The translations under genes were made by a program, and so were the position numbers. 33,308 nucleotides of DNA, from NCBI GenBank assembly GCA_937919685.1, contig CALFOM010000254.1:1-33308 (forward strand), read 5' to 3'. Shown in pieces: positions 21,496 to 28,844 of the stretch. Position 1 is the stretch's first letter; every line of letters begins with the position of its first letter. This stretch comes from an uncultured Phycisphaera sp. GTDB lineage: Bacteria; Planctomycetota; Phycisphaerae; Phycisphaerales; SM1A02. The notes under the pieces are model-generated. The model was not told where the DNA came from, ran no database searches, and saw only the letters and a list, made by a program, of their open reading frames with translations.

Positions 21496-22037
21496 CGACG
21501 TATTCCGTTCTGAGGGTGGTTTGCCGCCGCGTCCTGCGACGGGTGTCCGAGGGGCTCGCCGTTTTTCGGCGAGTCAAGATCGATCAGTGTAGTCGCCAGC
21601 CGCCGGTGGCCGCACTCCGGACATGCTGATTCAGGACGATCAGGGGAGAGGAGTTGGCCGCATTGCTCGCAGAGTGGAATACCCCGGTCGCGAAGCACCG
21701 CTCGGACATGGTGGAGGTAGGTCAGGTTCATCGCGGTGACGAAAGCGAGGTGCTGGAGCACCAGGAAGACCAATACAAGCAGCACGAATGCCGGCACGAT
21801 CGACTCAAGCTCGACCCAGGGGGCCCGGGGGGTCGCCGTGCCGCTTTGGAACGGGCCCGGAAACCACTCGGCAACGAGGAGTAGCAAGAGCAGGGGGATC
21901 AGGGAGATCACCGTGAATAGGCCGAGGTCGCGGGGGAATCGCAACATCCGAAGATTGGCCTTCCAATGGATATCCAGCCGCTCAAGGTGGGTCGGCCGAT
22001 ATGCAGGATCATGAAAGCAGGGCCAGATCGGATTCAT
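21492..22037 (-). CDS. membrane protein with C-terminal zinc ribbon
   Basis: The 181-residue product starts at ATG 22037 (MNPIWPCFHDPAYRPTHLER), overlapping the fpg stop by ATGA. Two hydrophobic segments follow (LGLFTVISLIPLLLLLLVAE and IVPAFVLLVLVFLVLQHLAF). The C-terminal part holds two CxxC pairs, CEQCGQLL and CPECGHRR, forming a zinc ribbon that should lie in the cytoplasm. I do not recognise a named family. The overall plan resembles the protein at 23829-24353. It is translationally coupled to both fpg and lepA, which suggests coordinated expression but gives no clear function. Confidence 0.78.
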   Translation of the reverse strand: MNPIWPCFHDPAYRPTHLERLDIHWKANLRMLRFPRDLGLFTVISLIPLLLLLLVAEWFPGPFQSGTATPRAPWVELESIVPAFVLLVLVFLVLQHLAFVTAMNLTYLHHVRAVLRDRGIPLCEQCGQLLSPDRPESACPECGHRRLATTLIDLDSPKNGEPLGHPSQDAAANHPQNGIRR

Positions 22038-22831
22038 CGCTGTCTCGAAGGTACCCACGCCGTGGTGCGACCGGCAACCGTGGTGATCTCGATTGGTTCG
22101 CCACGGTGGGTCCGGGCATCGTCGGGTCGCCCCCATCGATGATGGAAGAGCCAGGTCTTCGGGAAGCGACTGGAGACGGAGTTCACCGCTACCGCCTTGC
22201 GAATCACCGAGCCGAGTCGTCGTCTTATTGACTCGATTTCCGCGGTTTCAAGATCTCGGACTCGCCGGTGCGGCGCGATGCCAGCCTGGTAAAGGACCTC
22301 GTCCGCAATCCAGTTTCCGACTCCGGCGGCGAAGGACTGGTCGAGCAGGAGCCCTTTGACGGTCACCCCACGCGACCCGGCGAGGGTTCTGAAAGTCGCC
22401 GGGCCGGGTAAGTCGAGAAGCGGGTCGAATCCGAGTTTCGAGATCGGCAGCTCATGGCGCGGATCATCACGAAGTCGAATGCGTCCGAACCGGCGGGGAT
22501 CCGGCATGGCGAGTCGTCGCCCATCTTCGAATTCGAGTTCGATCTTCCAGAATCGAGGTCGTTCTGATTCGTCTGTGTACCCGTGAAGGGCGCCGGTCAT
22601 GCCGAAGTGAAGGAGCAGGGCCGGTCCGCCTTCGAATTCAAGCCACAGTTGCTTGCCGTGCCGACAGGCGCGGACCACTCGCGTGCCGCGAAGGCGTCGC
22701 GACACGGTGCTCGGAGTCTGGTCGCAGAAGACGATGCGATCGTTGGCGCATCGGACTCTGCGAACCGTCCGACCCGTCGCCACCATGTCGGCAATGCGCC
22801 GGCCTCGTTCGACTTCGGGAAGTTCGGGCAT
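22034..22831 (-). CDS. mutM: formamidopyrimidine-DNA glycosylase, zincless-finger type
   Basis: Fpg/MutM removes 8-oxoguanine and ring-opened purines and cuts the abasic site. The 265-residue product begins PELPEVERG after Met, giving the catalytic N-terminal proline and the nearby glutamate. Other landmarks are HGKQLWLEF with Lys60, LHFGMTG, PDPRRFGRIR, and GNWIADEVLYQAG (172-184). The C-terminal finger lacks cysteines: the segment runs FPKTWLFHHRWGRPDDARTH, then GEPIEITTVAGRTTAWVPSRQ, keeping the catalytic Arg255. Bacterial Fpg normally has four zinc-binding Cys there; plant and fungal Fpg have this zincless form, including the GNWIADE and FHHRWG-type motifs. The frame is open upstream of ATG 22831 but this start is unambiguous. 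It is coupled by ATGA to the next gene and lies 25 bp after the secreted protein gene. Confidence 0.93.
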   Translation of the reverse strand: MPELPEVERGRRIADMVATGRTVRRVRCANDRIVFCDQTPSTVSRRLRGTRVVRACRHGKQLWLEFEGGPALLLHFGMTGALHGYTDESERPRFWKIELEFEDGRRLAMPDPRRFGRIRLRDDPRHELPISKLGFDPLLDLPGPATFRTLAGSRGVTVKGLLLDQSFAAGVGNWIADEVLYQAGIAPHRRVRDLETAEIESIRRRLGSVIRKAVAVNSVSSRFPKTWLFHHRWGRPDDARTHRGEPIEITTVAGRTTAWVPSRQR

Positions 22832-22856
22832 TCGTCCGTGAGACTCCTTCGGAGGG

Positions 22857-23666
22857 CTACCCGTCGATCGTGGGTGCCGGCGCTTTTCCGGATTCGGTCG
22901 AGGCCGGGATCGGATTCGGCGTCTTGGCCTCGCCTTCTTCAGGGATCGGTCGAGCCACTTTGACCAGAGGCCGTCGAAGCGGCCCTTTGGATGTCCGGAA
23001 CTCGACGATGCCGCCATCGTCGCCCAGAATGACTTGCTCGATCACGGGGGTCTGGCGTGCCACCAGCGGCTCCATCACGAGCCGATCATCTTCGAGCAGA
23101 TACCAATGGCCCCGCTGCCCAGCCACTTCGGCGATCGACGTGCTCTCCGGTGCGATCCACTGGTAACTCTGGTCGACCCGGAACATGATCGTTCCTCCTG
23201 GGCCTTCCCAGTGACCAAGCAGGCGATCTTCGCTGATCCTTGGAGGCGCGACGGCCTTCGAGAATGTCCTGTCCTCACCGGCGAGGGATGCCATCAGCAG
23301 GTCGTCATGGAGCGAGAGGGCGACCCGCTGCCGAACCTTGCGGGGGAGGGTGTACGCCTCAAGCCAGAACACCGCATGGTTCTGTCGATGCCAGCGACCG
23401 ATTTCCGATGGTGGTTCGAACCGATCGTGGTTGCGCCATTGGCGGTAGCGGCCGTCTTGGGAGATCTCAAGAAGCCCTGTGGGGGTCACCCACCAACCGG
23501 TGATCGAGCGCGGTTTCTCCGGATCCATCTGAAGAGTGGTCACGATCACCGGCGTCGCCACCGCATCGTCGAAATCCAGGGGCGGTGCTGCTTGCAGCAG
23601 GAAGTTGACCAGGGAGAGGCTCGCGATCAAGTTGAACAAGTTGAGCATGTTGAACATGTTGGACAT
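22857..23666 (-). CDS. secreted hypothetical protein with repeat-derived signal peptide
   Basis: The 269-residue product is exported: a hydrophobic N-terminus (MSNMFNMLNLFNLIASLSLV) runs to a cleavage-like site near NFLLQAAPP. Its first 12 codons are the 9-bp tandem repeat at 23630-23666, giving a three-residue periodicity. A good ribosome binding site (AAGGTGA) precedes the ATG. The mature part has two similar Trp-rich blocks, ITGWWVTPTGLLEISQDGRY and LLGHWEGPGGTIMFRVDQSY, each like the first strand of a lipocalin-type beta-barrel repeat. The C-terminus is a Pro/Ala/Glu-rich tail. No named family can be given. It precedes fpg by 25 bp and is likely in the same transcript. Confidence 0.7.
   Translation of the reverse strand: MSNMFNMLNLFNLIASLSLVNFLLQAAPPLDFDDAVATPVIVTTLQMDPEKPRSITGWWVTPTGLLEISQDGRYRQWRNHDRFEPPSEIGRWHRQNHAVFWLEAYTLPRKVRQRVALSLHDDLLMASLAGEDRTFSKAVAPPRISEDRLLGHWEGPGGTIMFRVDQSYQWIAPESTSIAEVAGQRGHWYLLEDDRLVMEPLVARQTPVIEQVILGDDGGIVEFRTSKGPLRRPLVKVARPIPEEGEAKTPNPIPASTESGKAPAPTIDG
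23630..23666. repeat. 9-bp tandem repeat encoding a signal-peptide start
   Basis: Units on the plus strand are gttgaacaa, gttgagcat, gttgaacat and gttggacat. On the minus strand they are in phase with the gene at 22857-23666 and encode Met/Leu-Phe/Leu-Asn triplets including the start codon. Confidence 0.9.
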
Positions 23667-23828
23667 GCGGAATCACCTTAGGAGGGGGATCTGGATGCGG
23701 GTCACCGGAGGTGGCTCGGCGATACGACGACCTTGAGACTCAAAATGGTATGCGCTCCCCACTGCGGCCGAAGGAGAAACTCGTCGCATCATCTCGCGCG
23801 GTTCCGAGAGGGCAGCGTTTCATAGGCG

Positions 23829-24353
23829 TCAGCCGTTGCCGAATCGAAGCGGGGGACTGCGGCGGCGCTGCGCCTTCATCTCGGCGACTCGTTCGTCGGC
23901 TTCGACTGGCGGGAAGAACTCGTCCGGCAGATCCGGCATCTCCGAACCGCACTCGCTGCAGGGCAACTGCTGGCGGTGTCCCTGATTGTAGAAACCACAG
24001 ATGAGGCAGACTGGGTGGCCGAGTTCGGCGGCGGCGGCGCGGAGCACGCTCCGGCGGCGTCCGCGAAGGATGATGACGAGAATCAAGGCCTGAGCGATGA
24101 AGGTCATGCCAAACGCGAACGCGGAATTGGGAGTGCCGGCGAGCAGCAACCCGACGATGACGAGCACGCACGCGATCGGCTGAATGACGGTCAAGAAGAT
24201 CAGGAAACCAGTGCGGCCAAACGCCGGGAATCCTCGCGGGTATCCGGACCAGTCCGTTCGGCCGAACATCGAGATGCGGCGATCCCTGATCCGACGACGG
24301 TCGTCTTCTTCAATGGGCCATTGCGCGAGTTCGGGGTCGAGGATGCGACGCAT
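23829..24353 (-). CDS. membrane protein with zinc ribbon, second copy
   Basis: The 174-residue product starts at ATG 24353 (MRRILDPELAQWPIEEDDRR); a TTG at 24410 is less likely. Two membrane segments are visible (TGFLIFLTVIQPIACVLVIV and FAFGMTFIAQALILVIILRG). After a basic stretch comes a zinc ribbon with CLICG and CSECG, and a charged C-terminal tail. The order of TM pair then CxxC...CxxC matches the protein at 21492-22037, so the two may be distant paralogues. It is also similar in context to the small membrane protein at 24664-25098, which lacks the ribbon. Function unknown. Confidence 0.72.
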   Translation of the reverse strand: MRRILDPELAQWPIEEDDRRRIRDRRISMFGRTDWSGYPRGFPAFGRTGFLIFLTVIQPIACVLVIVGLLLAGTPNSAFAFGMTFIAQALILVIILRGRRRSVLRAAAAELGHPVCLICGFYNQGHRQQLPCSECGSEMPDLPDEFFPPVEADERVAEMKAQRRRSPPLRFGNG

Positions 24354-24523
24354 GCCTCTGACCTTTCCGGCGCCGACGCCTGTCGGAGCGAGCACCAAGC
24401 CGGTCGACAAAGACCGGAGCGAGCACGTCGGGAACGCCTGAGCTCGGGATCACTCTTCTGAAAAGTATCCCTCCAAAGCGGGTTTTAGGACCATGATTTC
24501 AGGCGATAAATTGAGAACCGCCG

Positions 24524-24554
24524 AAAAAACACCGCCCTTGGTCTTGGAGGGCGG
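24524..24554 (-). terminator. rho-independent terminator
   Basis: On the minus strand CCGCCCT pairs with AGGGCGG around a 9-base loop and is followed by TGTTTTTT. It ends the transcript of the membrane protein gene at 24664-25098; the tandem repeat lies between that gene's stop and the hairpin. Confidence 0.88.
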
Positions 24555-24629
24555 CATGAAGATCCATGAAGATCCATGAATATCCATGAATATCCATGAA
24601 TATCCATGAAGATCCATGAAGATCATTGA
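24555..24629. repeat. 10-bp tandem repeat, 7 copies, in a 3' untranslated region
   Basis: catgaagatc, with a variant catgaatatc in the middle copies, occurs seven times, then decays to attgat. Variant copies are grouped, which fits stepwise duplication. It contains both CATG and GATC cores. Confidence 0.95.
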
Positions 24630-24663
24630 TTTTGAGGTGAATCCCGGCTTCGGGGCCCGGGGT

Positions 24664-25098
24664 TCAGGCGGCGGTTCGTTCGACTTCGGCGGAAAAGGCG
24701 GACTGTCGTCCACGTCGCTTCGGAATCGAGCTTTCGACCTGGCGGACATGAGTCTCGGCAAAGAAGTGGAGATCAAGTCCGAAGGCGGCGAGCTGGATGA
24801 ACCAGACAACGGCGGTCGTGAAGACCATTGGCACCTGAGCGCCGCCGACCTCGATGCCGAGGAATACGGCTCCGAGGAACTGGGCACCGAATGCCATCAA
24901 GGCCAGAATCAGACCAAACATGAGGTCGATCGACTTGGGAAGACTCAAGGCTGCGGAGAGGCCGAGCAGGCCCACGCCGAAAATCGATCCGACGACTCCG
25001 TACGCGACTCCGAACGGCCAGAATGCCGTCAGCAGGATCAGGGCAAGAATCGGGGAGACTCGAAACTTCAAACTGACTTCGGGAATCTGAGCGTGCAC
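24664..25098 (-). CDS. small multi-pass membrane protein
   Basis: The 144-residue product most likely starts at GTG 25098, which has GGAG seven bases upstream (MHAQIPEVSLKFRVSPILAL); an ATG at 25167 would add 23 residues of poor quality that translate a small atggcc repeat. Four hydrophobic segments are visible (ILALILLTAFWPFGVAYGVV, GVGLLGLSAAL, FGLILALMAFGAQFLGAVFL, VPMVFTTAVVWFIQLAAFGL), then a charged cytoplasmic tail. I do not recognise the family. It stands between rimO and the zinc-ribbon protein on the same strand, behind a leader with two stable hairpins, and ends in a terminator, so it is probably its own transcript. Confidence 0.7.
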   Translation of the reverse strand: MHAQIPEVSLKFRVSPILALILLTAFWPFGVAYGVVGSIFGVGLLGLSAALSLPKSIDLMFGLILALMAFGAQFLGAVFLGIEVGGAQVPMVFTTAVVWFIQLAAFGLDLHFFAETHVRQVESSIPKRRGRQSAFSAEVERTAA

Positions 25099-25404
25099 GT
25101 TTGGACTCCGATCAACTGACCTGGTGAGGAGAAGCAATGGCCCATGGCCATGGCTCGTGGTGAACATCGATCCTGAAGAAACAGACAGGCGGAAATTCAG
25201 GCGGAAATTGTGAGGGGCGCCTCTGGGCGGGGTTCAAGCTAAAAAAAGGTGTTTGAATCCTGCATTTATGGGAAGGCGATCTGATCTTCGAATGCCGATC
25301 GAGCAAGGCTCGATCCGGAGCGTGAACAACCGCTCGCGACTCGTAATCCGACAAGGTTAGCGTTTTCATCGGTTCGAAGAAAGCACTCGTAGATCAAATT
25401 GTGA
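25099..25404. other. intergenic stretch with direct repeat and paired hairpins
   Basis: Holds a small catggcc repeat (25136-25155), a 12-bp tandem duplication caggcggaaatt (25186-25209), the hairpin gatcgagc-aag-gctcgatc (25297-25315), and a second one gagcg...cgctc (25318-25335). The hairpins lie in the presumed 5' leader of the small membrane protein gene. No ORF is convincing. Confidence 0.5.
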
Positions 25405-25432
25405 AAAAAAACACGAACATCTCCCCGTTCGC
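25405..25432 (-). terminator. terminator of rimO
   Basis: On the minus strand CGAAC pairs with GTTCG around an 8-base loop, followed by TGTTTTTTTT (25405-25414). The stem is short but the U-run is long and it begins directly after the rimO stop. On the plus strand the hairpin is followed by CGGTTTTT, so it may work in both directions. Confidence 0.75.
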
Positions 25433-25440
25433 GGTTTTTC

Positions 25441-27003
25441 TCAGCCTCCGATGACCGGAAGCGATGTTTTTCGGACCAGTTCGTCACTTGGCCGGGCGAT
25501 GAGGTCGTACCCGTCGCTCGCGACGATCGTGCAGCGGACAAGCTCGCCGGGGCTAAGTCGTCCGACGCTCGCGATACAGGTCTGGGAGTCGACTTGCGGA
25601 GCTTGGAAGTAACACCGACCAACCGAGAGTTGCATTGGAATCTCAGCTTTGACGGCCGGGTCGTCCTCGGGAAGGTCGATCTCAGACGCCGCTGGCGCCT
25701 CGCCATCCACCAGCACGTCCATCTGTACCCGTTGCTCGGCCAAGTAGGCCGCGTTCTCGAAGGCGATCTCCTGTTGGCAGAGCATCAATTCCGATTCGCG
25801 TTGCCGCTTGATGTCATCCGGAACGGCAAGGGAGGGATCCTTCTCCATGGTTCCAGCCGGAGTTCCCGCTTCTCCCGAGTATCGGAACACGCCCATCGCA
25901 TCGAAACCGATTTCGCGGATGAATTCGAGGAGTTGCTGGTGGTCTGCTTCGGTCTCACCGGGGAACCCCGTGATGAACGTCGTGCGGAGGGCCATTCCCG
26001 GGATCCGCTCCCGCAGTTTCAACGCTAGGGTGCGTTGCTGTTCGGCCGTGACGTTTCGTCGCATCGCGGTGAGCATGGCATCGCTGGCATGCTGCAATGG
26101 CATGTCGATGTAGTTCACGATTCTCGGGAGGTCCCGGATCGCGTCGATCATCTCGTCGGTGAAACTGCTGGGATACGCATACATGAGCCTCGCACGTCCC
26201 GCACCGCCATGGGATTCGCAGAGGTTGTGAATCGATGTGAGCAACCCCGGGAGTCCCCGTTCGTCGCCGATGTCCCGGCCCCAACTGGTGGTGTCCTGAC
26301 CGATGAGATTCAACTCCACGCAGCCGTCGTCGAGGAGTCGGCGGGCTTCGTCCAGGAGCGTGTCCAGCGGTTTGGATCGCATCTTTCCACGGATTGAGGG
26401 GATCGTGCAGAACGCGCATTTCTGGTTGCATCCTTCGCTCACGCGGAGGTACGCCCAGTGCCTTGGGGTGAGCCGGAAACGGTCCGAATCGTCTTCGAAG
26501 TACCCGATGCCGCGGCCGTCATCCCCGGCGACCGTAAGACCGACGACGTTTCTACCTCGCTCGGTCGCCGCCTGAAGTGCGTTCCCGGCGATCCAGTACC
26601 GGGGTCCTTCCGCGTCAAGATGGTCTCGAGTCGGCGGCTCGCTCATGACCGCTTCGACGATCCGATCCCGATCGAAGACGCCGATCATCGCGTCGATGCC
26701 CGGTGCCCAATCCAGTAGTTTCGCTCGGTGGCGTTGGACCAGACATCCGGCGACTACCACGCGTCCTATCTCGCCCTTGGACTTCCGGTCGATGGCATCG
26801 CGAAGCACCTGAAGCGATTCCTCGCGACTGGCCTCGAGAAAACCGCAGGTATTCACGACGATGGCGTCGGCGGGTTCATCGCTGGGAACGATCGAGATGC
26901 CGGCGGCCTGGAGGGAGCCGAGCATGCTCTCGCTATCGACGAGGTTCTTGGGGCAGCCAAGGCTGATGAACGCGACGGTGGATGGGGTCTTGCGAGAAGT
27001 CAC
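25441..27003 (-). CDS. rimO: ribosomal protein S12 methylthiotransferase
   Basis: RimO is a radical-SAM enzyme that methylthiolates an aspartate of ribosomal protein S12. The 520-residue product has the three N-terminal cluster ligands Cys17 (SLGCPKN), Cys53 (NTCGF) and Cys87 (AGCLVQ). The radical-SAM motif is GCNQKCAFC (191-199), and the TRAM-type tail includes VGRCYFQAPQVDSQTCIASV. Usual RimO is about 440 residues; here roughly 60-70 extra residues lie between the N-terminal domain and the radical-SAM core (about 120-180). The start is GTG at 27003. It follows the phosphorylase-NadD gene by 29 bp on the same strand and is probably cotranscribed with it. MiaB is the main alternative, but the LGCPKNLVDSE N-terminus favours RimO. 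Confidence 0.94.
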   Translation of the reverse strand: MTSRKTPSTVAFISLGCPKNLVDSESMLGSLQAAGISIVPSDEPADAIVVNTCGFLEASREESLQVLRDAIDRKSKGEIGRVVVAGCLVQRHRAKLLDWAPGIDAMIGVFDRDRIVEAVMSEPPTRDHLDAEGPRYWIAGNALQAATERGRNVVGLTVAGDDGRGIGYFEDDSDRFRLTPRHWAYLRVSEGCNQKCAFCTIPSIRGKMRSKPLDTLLDEARRLLDDGCVELNLIGQDTTSWGRDIGDERGLPGLLTSIHNLCESHGGAGRARLMYAYPSSFTDEMIDAIRDLPRIVNYIDMPLQHASDAMLTAMRRNVTAEQQRTLALKLRERIPGMALRTTFITGFPGETEADHQQLLEFIREIGFDAMGVFRYSGEAGTPAGTMEKDPSLAVPDDIKRQRESELMLCQQEIAFENAAYLAEQRVQMDVLVDGEAPAASEIDLPEDDPAVKAEIPMQLSVGRCYFQAPQVDSQTCIASVGRLSPGELVRCTIVASDGYDLIARPSDELVRKTSLPVIGG

Positions 27004-27032
27004 GTGGACATACTACGAGGTTGCCGACCTGC

Positions 27033-28442
27033 TCATGGGTTTTTTCGATAGAGGCCGCGATCGGTGATCACCTTCAGCACGCCTTCCGGGAGTAATGCCG
27101 AGACGTCCTCTCCATCGGCCAGACGTCTCCTGATCTCGGTGGAACTCACCCCCTCGGCGGCCAGATCGAGCGTCCAGGTCGACCAGCGGCTTGCGAGGTT
27201 CGAGTCGAAGTGCGCCCGATATTTGGCCGCGAGCGAGGTTCGAGTCTCGGGAGGCCTCGGCATCACGACCGGCGGCGCGAGGGCGATGATCTTCTGCCAG
27301 TCCCGCCAACGGTCGAAATCGAGGGCCTGGTCGCTTCCGATCAGGAGTCGAAGCTGAGGTTGCTGGCGGGCCACGTTCTCGTCTCGACCGGCCTTCTCGA
27401 GGAGTTCGCGTTGAATCGCCTCTAGCGTGTCGATGGTGAAACTCGGTCCTTCTCGATCGACTTCGCGCCGATCGATCCGGGCGGTGATCACGGGAGATCG
27501 GGGATCTGGTTTTCGATGTTCGATCGCCGCCTCGAGCATTCTGATTCGATCTGCCGGATCGGCCGGGGGCGTCTCCTGCTTGAGCGGGTTGACGCGTGCC
27601 GGAACGAAGACCACCTCATCGCAGCCGAGTCTCGCTGCCGCCTCGAATGGAAGGGTCAGATGTCCCCGATGCGGTGGATCGAAGGAGCCACCGAAGATCA
27701 GAATCGACCCGGCGCCAGGTTTGCGAACGGATCGGATGCGAACGTCGCCGATCTTCGGGCCGTCAAAGGGAGGAAGGACCAGTTCGCGAAGGGAATCGCC
27801 CAGGGCGAGGAGTGCGACTCGCGTTTGTCGCCCGAGTGCTCGAAGTCGCTTGAACAGGGCGGGGCGTTGGAACAACTCGATCGCAACCACGACGATTCGC
27901 GTCCGTCCGAGGTGATCGACGAAGCGATCGAGTGCCGCAGGAACCGCTTCTTCCATCGGATCTCCGACGACCCGGATGATGCCCCAGTCCCATCCGCGGC
28001 TGTCGGCCAGTTCAGCGAAGTGCACCGACTCGAGATCGACGATGGAGGCGCCGGTCGCTCGTCCGAGCGCGTGTTTCGCCTCGGAACTCGCGACGACTCT
28101 GCCGGTGGTGGTGACGCGACCTCGACGGCTGCCGGGTAGATCGATGCGGCAGGCGGCGGGCGGCACCGTGACCCGACCTCGCTGATCGACGACCTCGTCG
28201 ACGACCACGATGCTCCCGGAGGCCAGGTCCGGTTCGAGCCCCCCGGCGATCCCGACGAGGATCACTGGGCCACTGTGCTCACTGTGACCGTCCGCCCATC
28301 GACGAACGCCTTCTCGGCCAGGCCCGCACACGTGCAGACGATCCGCCGGAATTCCGGTGGATGCGAGAATCTTCCGCTCGTGTACCAGCGGGGTCAGAAA
28401 TATCAGATTGGTTGTCGAGACCCGTGGCTCAGGTGTCGTCAT
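27033..28442 (-). CDS. nadD: fusion of a nucleoside-phosphorylase-like domain and nicotinate mononucleotide adenylyltransferase
   Basis: The single 469-codon frame joins two enzymes. Residues about 11-195 resemble the phosphorylase/nucleosidase family (MTAN, futalosine hydrolase, hopanoid-associated HpnG-like). Supporting stretches are ILVGIAGGLEPDLASGSIVV (61-80), VDLESVHFAELA (135-146) and WGIIRVVGDPMEEAVP (153-168). Residues 247-469 are a complete NadD: GGSFDPPHRGH (251-261), EGPSFTIDTL, LLIGSDQALDFDRW and GVSSTEIRRRLADG. NadD turns nicotinate mononucleotide into deamido-NAD. The reaction of the first domain is unknown; candidates are a nucleoside of adenine, futalosine or nicotinate. The linker (about 196-246) is helical and then strand-like. 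ATG 28442 begins just before VSTTNLIFL. rimO follows after 29 bp. Confidence 0.88.
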   Translation of the reverse strand: MTTPEPRVSTTNLIFLTPLVHERKILASTGIPADRLHVCGPGREGVRRWADGHSEHSGPVILVGIAGGLEPDLASGSIVVVDEVVDQRGRVTVPPAACRIDLPGSRRGRVTTTGRVVASSEAKHALGRATGASIVDLESVHFAELADSRGWDWGIIRVVGDPMEEAVPAALDRFVDHLGRTRIVVVAIELFQRPALFKRLRALGRQTRVALLALGDSLRELVLPPFDGPKIGDVRIRSVRKPGAGSILIFGGSFDPPHRGHLTLPFEAAARLGCDEVVFVPARVNPLKQETPPADPADRIRMLEAAIEHRKPDPRSPVITARIDRREVDREGPSFTIDTLEAIQRELLEKAGRDENVARQQPQLRLLIGSDQALDFDRWRDWQKIIALAPPVVMPRPPETRTSLAAKYRAHFDSNLASRWSTWTLDLAAEGVSSTEIRRRLADGEDVSALLPEGVLKVITDRGLYRKNP

Positions 28443-28487
28443 GCGCAGAGGCTACCCGCCCCGAGGTCATTCGTCTTGAAAGACGGT

Positions 28488-28844
28488 TCAGTCCCAGTCG
28501 TCGATGGTGGGAACGTCGGCGAGTTGCTGGCTCGGCGCGGGAACGCTGAAGGCCGCGATCAACTGATATTCGCTCTCGAAGCGGCCGACCAGCGTGCCGT
28601 TCTCGTCGAGAACTTCGTACCCCGGACCGAAGGGGCCAGAGATCACTCGGATCGAAAGCGTTTGGCCACTCAAGGTTCCGAGATCGACGGGATCTGACGT
28701 CCGGTCGAAGCCACCCTCGACCGTGGCCAGGGTGGAACTCGGGTTGACGGTCCAGAAGACCCCCAAGGCCAACGCGACGACGCCGAGGCCGAGCATGACC
28801 TTCTGGAATCGAGCATCAGCCGTCATGAAATCGAGGTTCTTCAT
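28488..28844 (-). CDS. small membrane-anchored hypothetical protein
   Basis: The 118-residue product has one hydrophobic segment (KVMLGLGVVALALGVFWTV, about residues 15-33) after a short charged N-terminus. A beta-rich extracytoplasmic part follows (LSGQTLSIRVISGPFGPGYE ... LVGRFESEYQLIAAF) and an acidic end (VPTIDDWD). No family is recognised. ATG 28844 (MKNLDFMTADARF) and ATG 28826 are both possible. It precedes the phosphorylase-NadD gene by 45 bp on the same strand, so the two may share a transcript. Confidence 0.68.
   Translation of the reverse strand: MKNLDFMTADARFQKVMLGLGVVALALGVFWTVNPSSTLATVEGGFDRTSDPVDLGTLSGQTLSIRVISGPFGPGYEVLDENGTLVGRFESEYQLIAAFSVPAPSQQLADVPTIDDWD

Larger units (their letters stand above)
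24354..24663. other. intergenic stretch with terminator and 7-copy repeat
   Basis: Contains, from left to right, no recognised gene, a minus-strand terminator (24524-24554) and a 10-bp tandem repeat (24555-24629). An overlapping 145-codon minus frame (24450-24887) is translated repeat plus the shadow of the neighbouring gene. Confidence 0.55.

Noticed and set aside
19912-21513. 533-codon plus-strand ORF opposite lepA
   Set aside because: Antisense shadow; the sense frame is unmistakably LepA.
2493-24629. Tandem repeats as a CRISPR array
   Set aside because: Units are 5-12 bp, contiguous and without spacers, and no cas gene is present.
24450-24887. 145-codon minus-strand ORF containing the 10-bp repeat
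   Set aside because: Its C-terminal part is translated repeat and terminator, and the rest overlaps the membrane protein gene in another frame.
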